Source of the DNA: Apostichopus japonicus
Lineage: Eukaryota; Echinodermata; Holothuroidea; Aspidochirotida; Stichopodidae
Assembly: GCF_037975245.1 (NCBI RefSeq)
Contig: NC_092565.1
Coordinates: 19,385,999-19,449,998, forward strand
Direction: 5' to 3'
Length of the DNA: 64,000 nucleotides
Shown one piece after another: positions 52,308-64,000 of the stretch. Made by a program: the position numbers and the translations under genes. Each line of letters starts with the position of its first letter. The first letter of the stretch is position 1. The notes beneath the pieces were generated by a model, which was not told the DNA's origin, ran no database searches, and was given only the letters and a program-made list of their open reading frames with translations.

Positions 52308-54737
52308 ATGTATTTTATCCAACTCATTGCATCAATATATACACCATCGATATGTGAAGTTATATAGCTTCCTTTAACTAATGAAGCCAACACGAGGTGG
52401 GAATAGTTTTACGGTTGAGATCAAATCCAATTTGCTACCAGGTTGTGCAAATTAAAACGACATGCACAAACAGGCATAGGTCAAGTCAAGCGGAAGATTA
52501 CGCGATAGTAAAACTTAATTCATGTACAAGAAACAAATCATCGTGAAATACTGTCAAAGAGAAAATAAGACATGCGAAGATAAAACACGCAACTGAACTG
52601 ATTTGTAAACTACTAGATTATTGGGCTATACTCACAAATCAAAGATGTTAGTTTGTGTAGTTTTTCTATATACGTAGAATAAAACGTTCAGTCGTTTTGA
52701 TAAGATAACAAAATGATTGTGTACGTCCTATATACGCTTATGTGAAAAGTTACTCCATCTAAAATACCAAAATATGACTGAATCAATCATGATTTGATCT
52801 CCTGAATTATTCCGAAATAGTTAACACCAGAGAGAGAGAGAAACATTGTTAGGGTTAGAGTAGCAGCTCCATGGTTAGGGAACCATTTGGTTCTACCGCC
52901 CTTAGAGAGTGACTTTAGGACGAACGGACTATGACGTCATGGATGATTGACCAGTATTAACCGCTATCAATCTGAAGTTACAATCTATTCAGTATCACCA
53001 CGTCGAGGAATTTTTTTCATTAAAAGATTCTAAATGACTAATATTTGTGGTAAGTTGTAACTCGATGACGTTTTTTACATTTTATATGAGAGTGTAGTCT
53101 GAACGAACATCATTTTATAGAGTTGAGTAGATGTAGATCAGATGCTGAAATACTACAAAAGTGTTCATTTCTTATTTTCCCACTTTCTATGCTTCCGATT
53201 CTCAATGGCATAGATTTGGAATTGCAACAAAACTCACATTTCCGTACGTTTGTATATATGGCTACACTGTATGTATAGTAGTAACACGAAAAAAGACGCT
53301 CGCCCCTTTTTATTCAGTTACAATGTCATATCGAGGGCGCACTATCGATATAAGCGCGTGTTCAATTGATCGACGCCGGAGACAAATTAATTAAAATAAA
53401 GCTACGCTACATGGTTATCGGTTTCTCGCAACCGAGCATGATAATTACAGTTTGTCCAGGATCGTAAATCTCATAATAAAAAAAAATAAGAAAAAATGGA
53501 TCTGTCTGTGAGTGAGAAAATGCTGTCACAACAATGATTACAGTCGACAACATTTCTGAAGTGTTCAAAACTCTTTAACAAGATAGTCAACGCGCCCCTT
53601 GTATGATTATTCTATTAGTCTGGTTTGATAACAGAAATCAGGGCTTGATTCAAGAACTAGGCTTAGAAAATAACTCAAAGCGATGACAGGATCAAAAGGG
53701 GGAGGGGGAAGAGGAGGGGAGCTGGAGGGAAGGAGAGAGGAGGGGAGGGGTGTGAATGTTGTTTCAAATTTTGAGGTCTACAGGATTCATCATACTACCT
53801 TTATATGTAACTTTCGTCTGTTGTTCCCATTTTTCTTGTTTTTATTAGTTTATTTATTTCCAATATGTAAATATTACTTTACATTGAGAGTGTAACCATG
53901 TGATCTTGAGGGCGTTATGTCGAGTGAATTACCACGAGTCCCTTCGAAAAGGAATATATACTAGACATGATCTAGGTCAAACGTTGAAGAGCAAACCTAG
54001 ACTCGTCGTATACAAAACTGGTCTGCGTTCGCTGCACTGATGTACGAGTTTCCGTCAGCTGCACGGCATCTACGTTTGATTGTGATTTATGCCGTGATTT
54101 TTCTTATTCGAAGGTCATATTCGTCATAACTTAGAATTTCAAATTTTACTTTACCTGTGGAATGGATGGTGGATACACATATTACTTAATTTTCAAAGAA
54201 AAAAAAAATTCTTAGCCATCCAATCGGAACCACCAGCTCCCCCCAACTTATGAATAGTCATGAGCTGTGTTATTCGTCATCACCACAACCGGCATGCCAT
54301 AAACATTACCTCATTATACTATAAAGTGTTATTGTTTGGTAGATACACAATGACACACGTATACATGACTAAGAAAATACATTGCCTATATAAATCGTTT
54401 CCATGAACTGAGAAATTTACGGTCTTCGAGATATTTGTCTTTGGTTTTGTCGTAAAACATTGTGGTAACATCGAGCTAATATTGTTCAAAGTCAAGTTAT
54501 GTGTCATTGAAACCCTTCAATCCCTGCACTCTTCTATAATGCCACTGCTATATTGTCCATAGTCAACAATACTGAATACTGTTAATCAGAACTGTATCCA
54601 ACAAATTCGTTAGTGGGTAAGAGATGGTGGCGATGGGGGTGGGGGAGGGGTGTATAGTCTGACCACCTCCTCCCCCTTCCCACCCCTTCGATGTTTTACA
54701 CTTTCATTGATAGCAGCGAGACAACAGTGAATACTTG
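52308..54737. other. Non-coding stretch
   Basis: No supported gene. It contains the 16-base TTAGAGTAGCAGCTCC motif at 52855-52870, shared with the insertion at 36468-36518, a perfect CRE at 52932-52939 and a GGGA/GGAG-rich tract at about 53696-53750. Confidence 0.45.
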
Positions 54738-55066
54738 CTTGCAGGGTGTGTACGTGTGCGTGGGTGGGGTCGGTGGGGTAGGATTTGATGGCAAACAAAC
54801 ACATACCGTGGGGAAAACCTTTTGCATGTGCGTACACGCAAAAGGTTTTTCCAGTGTGTGTGTGTGTGTGGGTGTGGTGGGGTGTGGGGGGGTTGATGGG
54901 AAACAAACACAACAGTGGGGGAACAAACTTTGCATGTGCAAAAACGCAGGTTTCTCCAGGGTGTGTATGTGTGGGTTGGGTGGGTGGGTGGTTGGATGGA
55001 TGGGTGTCGGATTTGATGGCAAACACATACATGAGAGGAAAGCTTTTTGCATGTGCATCTGTATAA
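54738..55066. repeat. G-rich GT minisatellite, three units of about 108-120 bases
   Basis: Each unit is a GTGTGTG/GGGTGGGG segment followed by TTGATGGCAAACAAACACA and TTTTGCATGTGC. TTGATGG occurs at 54785, 54893 and 55013; GCATGTGC at 54824, 54932 and 55049. The first unit also has a 12-base hairpin (AAAACCTTTTGC, 54814-54825, with its complement at 54838-54849). Open frames on both strands are repeat artefacts. Confidence 0.88.
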
Positions 55067-56099
55067 CATGGTAATCATGTGCAAATCCAGGGGGCAGAGG
55101 GGGCTTCAGGTTTGTTTAACCGGAGCCGTTTTTACCGGAGCCGATTGGGGGTAAGGAGAGTGGGGGCGGGGGCAAGCGTCGCGAATGAGATTCATCCTAT
55201 GCACCCTCCCCATTTTTTGCGCCGCCACAGTCAACACTTTAAAATTACTACACATATTATCTAAACATGAGACCCTAAAGATTAACAACAATACTTTACA
55301 ATAAAATATTTCTGTATCGTTTAACGTGAATTTTGCTCTTTAAAAGATAACTACTCATTCTTATTATAAAGTTGTCAACAATTTTGTTGGGGGGTTCCAG
55401 CACCACAGTAACTACATTCGTATCGGATCAATAGATATGTTTTGTACATGCGTGGACACTCACCTGAAGATTGGTAGAGTATTTATGAGAATATATAGAG
55501 ATTTCGGTAAATCCTTCCGGTCATTTCTTTGATCAAAGTTATAGGCTATATAAAACTAAGTACTTCGAAATTGTGTGAAAATTGCATCATTTGACCCAAT
55601 TTCGTGTCTGATGTACACGTATATTCTAGTTTTTCCTATTTATTCTAGCTTTTACCTGCAACTGCAACATGGACTAGAACAGCCAGTGTTTTACAGAAGT
55701 GAAAGCACTATTATTCTTGGCTGCAACTCTAAGATTTCAGTCTACAAGATATTGGGGGCAAAAAAAAAAGCATTTTGCTCGAAAGATTTGTTACGACAAT
55801 CCTGTACATATGATTTTTTTTCTAGTGAACATCGCAAAATAAACTATTTAAGACAATGTGCTTATATAAGGTAATTAAGGTAATTCTTCCACGCAAGAGA
55901 AAACATGGTATGTATAGATTTCTGCTATGTGTGACCATTTATAAACTTTTTGGCATATTTTGTGGGTACCACTCCCTCCCCTCCCCTCCCCCTAAAGCGA
56001 ACACTTGTTAACCAGGTGATTAACAAACTTAAAAGCCATGCCTTTATTATTCATTAGTTTAATAACCATTCTCATCGCCTCTAAACAAGATATTGGTTA
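55067..56099. other. Non-coding stretch
   Basis: No supported gene. A short direct repeat ACCGGAGCCG lies at about 55119 and 55135, and a CCCCTCCCCT tract at about 55975-55992. Confidence 0.5.
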
Positions 56100-56740
56100 T
56101 TTTTCTTCTTCTTCAAAATGGCGCCCGAGGAGCGTGATTAAAACCCGAATAGGTTGTGCGCAGACGACAGCCTAAATTAAGCCGACCATTATTTAAAAAG
56201 CACAAGTTGTTAAATGGGGGAAAGAATTGGCAATGAAGATTACAATTTAGGAACACCTTTTTTTAAAGATCTATTAAATCCCCCTTTTACAACTTGAGAG
56301 AGGAAGCGCGGACGGTTAAATTTTGGGCGGTTATGTTTTAATTAGCGTGGTGTATCAATTACGCTCATCATTTACTTGTATACAACAGTATCGTTTCAGT
56401 GTTGTGTTTTGTTAGCTCAGCCAAGGAACAGCAAACATCATAAGGTGTATTTAGCCTTTGGTATCCTGTCGTTTCTTTTAAAGATCAATAGAGCCGCCAG
56501 AAGCAATGTGCTCAACGGACAGGTGTAAACTCATGCAAGCCTGCCGAGGAGTGGCTCGTTTGACCTCGCGGGAACGGATCGAGAACCCCGTAAAGGTTAC
56601 CCACAAAAAATAGTCGGACAAAGAGACAATATATCGGTTATACAGAACCCGGAACTAGGCATAGATGGGATAGTCATTGGGAACGAGGACTGTGACACAG
56701 TGTTAGATGCGTTCAGTCAGGCAGACATTATTATAGAATG
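56100..56740. promoter_or_regulatory. Candidate regulatory island
   Basis: One of the longest non-repetitive, comparatively GC-rich sections in the right half. It is rich in TAATT/AATTA-type homeodomain cores (GTTTTAATTAGC, ATCAATTACGC) and has a CAGGTG E-box near 56520. No coding frame is evident. The assignment is inference. Confidence 0.25.
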
Positions 56741-59700
56741 TTAAAGCAATGCTTAATGGATGGTCTCGTGATGCGCTTGTAAAAGAACATTATAAACTTC
56801 AGCAAACACTAATTAAACATATTTTAGAGATTGGTTTTATTTGACATGATCACGTGATGTGACATGTGTGACCTCCTCCTTCACCCTAACTCACCCTCAC
56901 ACAACCCAACGGTAATTTAGCAAACATTATAACCTCAAAGACTCGGTGTTATCCGATTTACCTGCGTAGAGAGAGAAATTTACAAGGGGTGTAGGTTTAT
57001 ATTCCACCCGGTGATGTATTTCATCCGTATTACACGGGGTGTTTTACAATTCAGTTTACCATGTTATCATGTAGCATTGATTACCATGGTGAAGAAATCA
57101 TTTTTCTATAGTGTCCTTATTCTCAAGCAGAACCGATTTCTTAATCAATTGTACGTCACGTTAGCACCATTCATTAAAGCAACTCGTTGTGTAAATGTTG
57201 GTACAGTTTTTAAACTATTTAATATGAAAATTCCATAACCAGATAATAATCCATTTCAGTTGCTTGAATAAACCAACTTTCTTACTTTCCAATAATTTTG
57301 AGGAAGATAAATATTGTACATTACTTTTTTCTTTACAAAGTTATGTAAGTAGAATGAAGAAAGCGAATCTTTCTTTCTTAAAATCGAGTGGACTCAGTAA
57401 TAATCTATTAATTAAGGTTAATTAGATTCTAAAAAACATGATAGCCTAAACAATCGTACAAGTTGGTCTTAAACAATTCAAAATGTTGAGACTTCGCCTT
57501 AATTAATTTAAAATAAATAAACTTGATTAGAACGGACAATGATTTGCAATATTTCAGATCATTGTGTGAGTACCAAAAGTTTACCAAAAATTCAACACGA
57601 AATGTTGATGTTGCTATTTTTTGTTTAACAAATACTACCGATATTTTTTTGTTACATAGGAAACTATTTTACAAGTTTGAAAATGATTCACACAAAGTCT
57701 ATACTTCAATTCTCTTTTTTATTTAATTTTTTCATTTTTTATTGTCTCTCAGAAAATATCTGTGGAGTTTGGAATAGCACGCCCTCTATTACGTCCATTT
57801 TGTGTGCAGGTGCGTAAACGAATCTTAACAAGGCGTGACCAATAATAGGCATTATTTCCGGCTGATAACCGGTATTTTGCAGTATTTAAAACATTGTGCT
57901 TCATATATTTAACACGTGCGGTATATTTTTCTTACTAATTTACAAAGGAAACATAAAGAAGTAAATTTATTTTCATTTCGATTTAACATCAAGCGCAGGT
58001 TAGGTTCGTGATAGAGTCACAGGCATATTGCTACCTGCCTTGGTACGAAAGAAAAAAATACCGAGAGATACCCTCAGATGAACTGCTATTTTTAGTTATG
58101 TAAAAACGATCAAATTTCCAAAACCACCTGTCGTTGTTAAAATGAAAATTTGGCACCTGGCACCAGATTGAACAATTGGACTAGAGACAGCAGATCGAGG
58201 GGGGGGGGGCGTGTAGGTGACGGCTGGTGGGAAAGAATATGGGAAAAAATGACTCATATCGTTGTATTGGTCCCTCACCTGCCCCGTCCCCCTACCCACC
58301 CACCACACTCCTTAGAAATGATACCTTTCCCTGAGGAATGACAACTAAACATTCATTTAAACATTCTGCAGAAACAGTAATAGTTAAATCTTTCCACTTA
58401 ACAAACTTTCATTTTCAAGAACAAAACAGGAAATTTGTATTCCAAGATCACTCTAATTCTTTGCTATTTGTCTATACTGCATGCCTAAAGAGCCTATACT
58501 TCTGTCCAATTGGTTTTTGAAAAATGTCGGCAATTCAAATTAAAAATATTACTTGATTTGAATATTACTTTAACAGAATTGCTTGGAAAGCGGAGAGGTG
58601 GGCAGAAGGGGAGTAGGGGAGGAAGGGTATAGGAGGTTGAGGTACCGATGATTTTTAAGATCTAAAAATACATTGAAGGAACAACTACCATATATTTTTA
58701 ACTGAATCGACTCTTTTTGTTTTATATTCACACGTGTGCGATCATTTGAGTGACATGATTGTCGATAACTTTAATAGTTAATATAAGATGTAATGATAGG
58801 CGGTCAAAGGAAATGCCTAGCCTACATGTAGAAGCAACACCTGGTAAGGTCATCGTTTAATTAGTCATGAACAGTTGTTATATTCTTTGTTCTCTGGGAA
58901 GTAAAAGAAAAAAGAGGAAATTAATGGTCGATATAAATCACCAGTTTCATTCCGTAAAAGTAACTGTCTGATTGTTGCAATTCGTGACCATGGTGACAGC
59001 TTATGCATATTCATTAGGCTAGTTACGTCAATAGGTTTAGTTCAGTATTTGATAAGGTCAAACGCGTATGATATGAAAGTGATAATATAGGTAAGAAAAT
59101 GATTAGTTAGTTTAATAAATTTATCAACCAATGATTGGAGTTAAATATGAATAATTTAGGTGAATAGGCTATCCTTGATTTGGCCTTGCCCTTCATATCT
59201 ATTTATAGTAGTGGTGTTATACAAAATTAACTTTGCGCATGACCGTTTTCATGTGGCAATTAAAACAGCTTTTCTTGTATCTATTATTTTGTTAAACTTC
59301 TCAACAAACATGTATTCGATACTAAAACCCATAACAATGAAGTTCATTAGCGGCTTGACTAGATAAATTTAATTTACACAAAGATGAGATTTATTTACAT
59401 GATAAAAAGAAAAAATGTCAATTTCGACAAAATTTTAAGAATCGCATAGAGTCGTTCAATAGTCAATTTCACGTTAACTGTTTTATTCAAGAAATTAGTA
59501 TATTGTCTCATAGTGTGATCTATTACAATCTTTCATTCCGAATAATACCCGAAAGAATTTGGTAAAATTTCCAGAAGTTTAAGAACAAACGCAACAATAC
59601 TTTTTTTTTTTTTTTTTGGGGGGGGGGGGTACTTATAGTGTGTAGACTCATTCGTAATGCAATTCTTTCAACTGTTTGACGGGAAGTATAAACTACCATA

Positions 59701-61267
59701 TATGTATACGTACATGCGTTGTACAGTGTACTGTAAAAAGTGGGCTGTATATTAGTATCATTTATATATACATTGCTTGTCGGCCTTGGATAAGATCATT
59801 TGTAAGCGTTATGTGCCCATTATATAGGGCAATGGTGATAAACACCCGACGATGATCACATAGTCACAGTCTCAATGCAAGGGGGACTGGGGTTGAGAGC
59901 GGATCAGTTGGTTCCTTGGTTGGTTTTTCGTGCCCAGATTATTTCCTGGGTGACAATTCTTAATAGCATCATTGTACCAGCCCCACGACATGAAGTGTAT
60001 GTAATGAGTCCGCCAAAATGTATGTTTCAATCGAACGATCATTTTTTTTCTAAATTTTGATTACATACATAATATATTCCCTACCATCACGAATATTCAT
60101 TGCGATAAAGATGATATTGAAATTAACAGAAAATCTATGTTGTTTAACACTTACATTCCTGAATAAAGCTTGTTAATTTGACGGAAAGTTTCATGTTTAC
60201 AATATGAAATAAAAGTTAATGCACAAATGTTGAAATTTTCCAATTTCCAATTTACATGTTAGAAATACTAATATAAGGGAGAGGGGGAGGGGAGGGGGTG
60301 AGAAGAAACAACAGAAAACTGAATCAAATTCTAATCTCGCCAATTAGCCCTCATTTGCTGAAAATATCTATATGAGGATATCCTATAGTTTGAATAAATA
60401 CAACCGCATTTATGTTCGGTGAGGGTTTTGCTAAAAACTTTTGACAGCACACAGACACATTGGCCGTTTTCGTATATACATTTATTTACATCTCTTATCA
60501 CAGTACTGACCAATCACTAAAAATTTAGTTGATGATTGAAGATTGAAACGAAAAGTTGATGTCCTAGCTTTGGAATTTGCTTGCTTTTTTTTTTTTTGTA
60601 ATCTGGAAATAAAATATAATGATAAAATAATAAAAATAAATATATTTTCTCTTCCTTTGGTCGGAACCGAAACTTATGTAAAAGTATACAAAAATAATCC
60701 ACACCATTTGTTTTTGCTCTTGCACCAATAGTGACCAATGAAATAAACATGTGTGTGTACCGTCCCAGAACAGCCGAAGAGATAAACAGTTACTTTAAAA
60801 CCTCGTATTACGGGCAAACAGAATGAGGAACAATAATGCCCCTGTTTTGATTGCGCGAGACCTACTTTTATCCCAGGAAGGTTATTTTTCACAGATGTCA
60901 GTCCCTCTTTTAATCTGGGCTAATTGAAACGTTTTATGAAGACTAGGCTAATAAGTCACAACTTGCGAGGCATCTTAATTGAGTAAACATTCATATAAAC
61001 TCTTCGGCTATCATAACGGTCACAGATCGACTGTTCACCTGTCACCGTAGACCCAAAAAAAAAAAGACTTGATTTCAAAAATGATTCTGAAAATCACGTG
61101 ATCCGTTCGCTCATAAAATTTTTATATATACATGGATTTTAATGTTAAACCCACAGGGGAGAAAATCCTGCTAGGATCGAAACACTGGGACCTCTTAACT
61201 TTTACAAATTAACCTAAACATTCAGGTCTTGTTTTCTGTCACTTTCTCTCTTTTTTCAGAATAAAGG
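56741..61267. other. Gene-free stretch
   Basis: No supported gene. It holds two TCACGTGA E-boxes (56850-56857 and 61094-61101), G-runs at 58199-58209 and a T-run joined to a G-run at 59601-59630, plus a purine-rich tract at about 60277-60300. Confidence 0.45.
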
Positions 61268-61656
61268 GAGGGCGTTGTGGTCAAGTGGTTAAGGCAGTGG
61301 ACTTGTGATCTAAGGATTACAGGTTCGAGCCCTAGCCAGATCATTGCGTTGTGTCCTTGGGCAAGGCGCTTTATCTCCATTGCCTCTCTTCACCCAGGTG
61401 TATAAATGGGGACCTGCGAGGTTATAACTTGTAAATATAGTTGCGTGCGCCGGTTTGTGGCTGCACCCTATGGGAAGTCCCCGGGGGGACACGTGGTTGT
61501 GGTGCACTGTGGTGCCCCAGGAGAGATTGATTGAATTGTGCACACTTTGGTGTGTGGGTGTGACAAGTTACCAATGACCAGGGGTTAATAATTATCAGCG
61601 CACTGAGACTTAAGTGTGTATTTGCGCTTTATAAGAACTGTGTATTATTATTATTA
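61268..61656 (+). mobile_element. tRNA-derived SINE, apparently full length
   Basis: The head has pol III A-box TGGTCAAGTGG (61278-61288) and B-box GGTTCGAGCCC (61322-61332). The body includes TCCTTGGGCAAGGCGCTTTA and CACCCAGGTGTATAAATGGG, a conserved central block seen in many invertebrate SINEs. The tail ends GCGCTTTATAAGAACTG then (ATT)n at about 61643-61656, which would be the LINE-recognised 3' end. There is no protein; it would depend on a partner LINE that is not in this window. No target duplication is obvious. Confidence 0.88.
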
Positions 61657-62497
61657 CAAGCAGTTTGTTTACATTTTATAAATTGTATATAAATGTCATT
61701 GATAATGGTCTTGTAAGTAAAAACGTGAAGGAGGTTAAAATAAGGGGAATAGTGTGGGGGGGGGCGGGGGAAGGGGGTGGGGGTTGACGACGGTTGACAA
61801 TTTCAACAGCGATCTGTTGACTAAGTACTGACACATACGTTAGGCAATATATATAGTTCTGCGCAATTTCGTACTATGCACAATGCCGTACTCGTACAGT
61901 CTGCGTATACATTGAGAGCTGATCAATAATTGTAAATAATCAATAATCAATGCGTGTGACAACGATCTACTCCAGGCGGGGTAAATATACAGCTGTGTTA
62001 CAAGGTACACTGACCGTGCGCAGGCGGACTTGAAAGACAACCATTTGACTTTGAAGGGATACAATTTTATATCTTGGTCCATCCATTATCAAAAAAGCCA
62101 CAACAAAAAAAAGGGAGGGGGGGCCTGTACTTTTCTTCACTTGACTTTATTTTCGCGCATTTTTTTGGCTACATCTGTAAATATATTGTGGGCTGATATT
62201 TTATGCTTCACTTTCTGCGTGTAATTTAAATACCCCAAGACGTAAATCCAGACTTTAGATGAAATCTAATTGGTTGATTGCTCAATACGCGTTTAAGAAA
62301 TCCTAACGCGTATAGAGGCCAATAGGCTATGACCCTCACGGCCAACCACATAGGCAACGGTTGACCTGAATGTAATGTCCTTATCACACTCAGTCAAAAC
62401 AAGTTCTAAGCCAAACCCCAAAACCCCGAGATATAATCTGTGTTGATTTTACAACAGTAATTAAATGAAAACACTTGTTGCACTTTCTCCCGAACAG
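61657..62497. other. Non-coding stretch
   Basis: No supported gene. A G-rich tract lies at about 61755-61783. Confidence 0.5.
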
Positions 62498-62599
62498 CAA
62501 TATAATAATAATAATATTAGCAAAATAATAATAATAAATAATTAATAAATAATAATAATAATAATCATAATAAAAACAACAACAACAATAATAATAAAT
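62498..62599. repeat. (AAT)n / (AAC)n microsatellite
   Basis: AAT triplets with interruptions, including a short CAA run. Confidence 0.92.
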
Positions 62600-63301
62600 A
62601 TGCATGAACAAGGTCATTGCAAATACGCTGAACTGAAAAGTAAAGTTTTAGGCCTTCATTTATCAAGAATTGCATTTAGCTCAACAACAATTTATCGAGA
62701 CAAACTTAGACTGTCACGGCCAAAGACCCTTTACCTTAATCTTAGCACCAGCTCACCTTTTCCAGCCTACATTGGCAATAAATTAATTCTCCTTTATTTA
62801 TAGAAGGTTTTCAAATGTAAATTTATTATTTTAACAGCTTAATAAGTTGGCATTGTCGGAAGCGTTTTTACAGACTGTCGACTTATGGAGTTTACTTCGC
62901 TAAAGACTTCAATGGTTTCCATGGTTACAACTTTTACAGAACATTGGCATTTTGTTGCCAAAAAAAAAAAGAGCAAGGAAAAAAAGAAAGAAATATGATT
63001 GGTAAAAATATTAAACTATTCAGTTAAGCCTTTAAACTAAATATTCACTTTGTCTAGAGTTTGAACAGGGGTAGATTTATATCAACTTAAAAGATAAAGA
63101 AAGTGGAATAAAATTGACATGTTAACAATCAGGTTGGATTTTGGTATTGATCATTTATAAGTAGGACAAAATGTAGGTGATTGATCTAACAGCGGTTTTG
63201 ATTTGTTAATAACACAAACAAAACTGATTATATAGGTCATTCCGAGTAGTGTCGTACTAGTTTTCTCGGAGGAGAGTCTTGACCCTCGCTGATGCTCTCA
63301 G

Positions 63302-63317
63302 AGGTCAGACTAGGTCA
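63302..63317 (+). promoter_or_regulatory. Perfect DR4 nuclear-receptor site
   Basis: AGGTCA, four bases, AGGTCA. Exact DR4 spacing is preferred by TR/LXR-type RXR heterodimers. Function here is inferred. Confidence 0.35.
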
Positions 63318-63934
63318 ATGAAATTCAAACGATATCGTCCAGGGACCAGTTCCCGGTGTTTCCTCTTTTACGACACAGGTGCTAGGACGACATTTCAAAG
63401 GGTGGAAATCATTCAAGATTTTTTTCCTTTTTTAAAGAATGAATAATACACCAATAATACAAACCGATTCTTACCAATTCTTACCTATAGCCATCTTCTT
63501 CTTTTTCTTTTCTCCATCAAAGAAGAGAACAGAGAAGGGGGACTCCACGTAAGCCTTTGATCTTACCGCCCAACTAACACATTCATTGTCTGTTTTATTA
63601 GCCAATTCGTTTTATTGTCAGAAAGAACTAGCCTATGGTATTCACACCCATTTCAGCTTCCCTTCTTGTTTTTTTTTACTCTGCCCTTCTTCACCAGGGC
63701 GACCCGCTTTTCTTACCAACCCTTATATTGAGTGGTAATACAAGCTACCATTGTTTGCGAGTGCAACGGTCCGAATATTAAGAAATACTTATTTAGACAC
63801 CTAATTGAGCTGACCAACAGGCCAGAACTATACTGTAGAGAGCAAGAGCCAAAAAAAGAAAGAAAGAAAAAAAGTCGAAATCAATTGAATATAAACTAAA
63901 ACCAATCTGAGCTCTCGAGGTCTAAGCCACGCTC

Positions 63935-63958
63935 CAATTAATTTTAGCCACCAATTAA
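63935..63958 (+). promoter_or_regulatory. Paired CAATTAA homeodomain sites
   Basis: CAATTAA at 63935-63941 and 63952-63958, the second within ACCAATTAAA, which resembles the in vitro binding preference reported for HMX proteins. TTAATGAC and AATTAAG follow within 30 bases. Confidence 0.3.
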
Positions 63959-64000
63959 AACCACGGAGCGTTAATGACGGGGATAAAATTAAGCCACAAA

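Larger units (their letters stand above)
62600..64000. other. Non-coding stretch to the right edge
   Basis: No supported gene. The last 700 bases are less AT-rich and include a DR4 nuclear-receptor half-site pair (63302-63317) and paired CAATTAA sites (63935-63958). Confidence 0.45.

Noticed and set aside
52848-52858. Telomere-like GTTAGGGTTAG
   Set aside because: Fewer than two complete units; no array.
54610-55084. Overlapping open frames of 93-140 codons on both strands, rich in Cys/Gly/Val or Pro/His/Thr
   Set aside because: All frames are open because of the GT-rich minisatellite; the peptides are repetitive and match no family.
63480-63500. Possible minus-strand short first exon (ATGGCTATAG followed by GTAAGA)
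   Set aside because: Only ten coding bases before a donor-like sequence, with nothing downstream to join it to; chance is likely.

Overview
This window reads as nuclear DNA from an invertebrate animal, most likely a marine one and plausibly a deuterostome such as an echinoderm. The reasons are: one intron-containing homeobox gene, AT-rich non-coding DNA over nearly all of the remaining sequence, abundant (AT)n, (AC)n and (ATCT)n microsatellites, several non-autonomous hAT-type DNA transposons, and a complete tRNA-headed SINE ending in (ATT)n. The phylum is an inference from general style; nothing in the sequence proves it.

The only protein-coding gene I can support is an Hmx (NK5/H6 class) homeobox gene on the minus strand. 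Exon 1 is at 14771-14357 and exon 2 at 9047-8323. They are joined by a 5,309-base intron with GT-AG boundaries and a phase-1 junction, giving a 379-residue protein. It has an N-terminal eh1-like motif, a long acidic tract, an HMX homeodomain and the family's C-terminal [10 protein letters not shown] motif. No second homeobox or other recognisable gene was found; the other reading frames are low-complexity or repeat-derived.

Layout: 0-8 kb is downstream of Hmx, with an 84-base tandem array, a small hAT relic and AT microsatellites. 8.3-14.8 kb is Hmx. 14.8-18 kb is the likely upstream regulatory region, with palindromic CRE sites and an 18-base CRE/E-box/CRE palindrome. 18-36 kb is a gene-free stretch with an AT-rich minisatellite (22.7-23.5 kb), a nested foldback element (26.8-27.1 kb), a tRNA-like element (32.3 kb) and short tandem repeats (34.0-34.6 kb). 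36-44 kb holds a tiny palindromic insertion with an 11-base target duplication, a 20-base minisatellite and three hAT elements, including an intact-ended 410-base copy with a perfect 8-base target duplication. 44-64 kb is gene-free, with a 28-base array carrying pol III B-box-like sequence (50.3 kb), a G-rich minisatellite (54.7-55.1 kb), a full SINE (61.3-61.7 kb) and possible homeodomain and nuclear-receptor sites near the right edge. Several non-repetitive islands of higher complexity could be enhancers of Hmx, as expected for a developmental transcription factor in a gene desert, but only cross-species alignment could show this.
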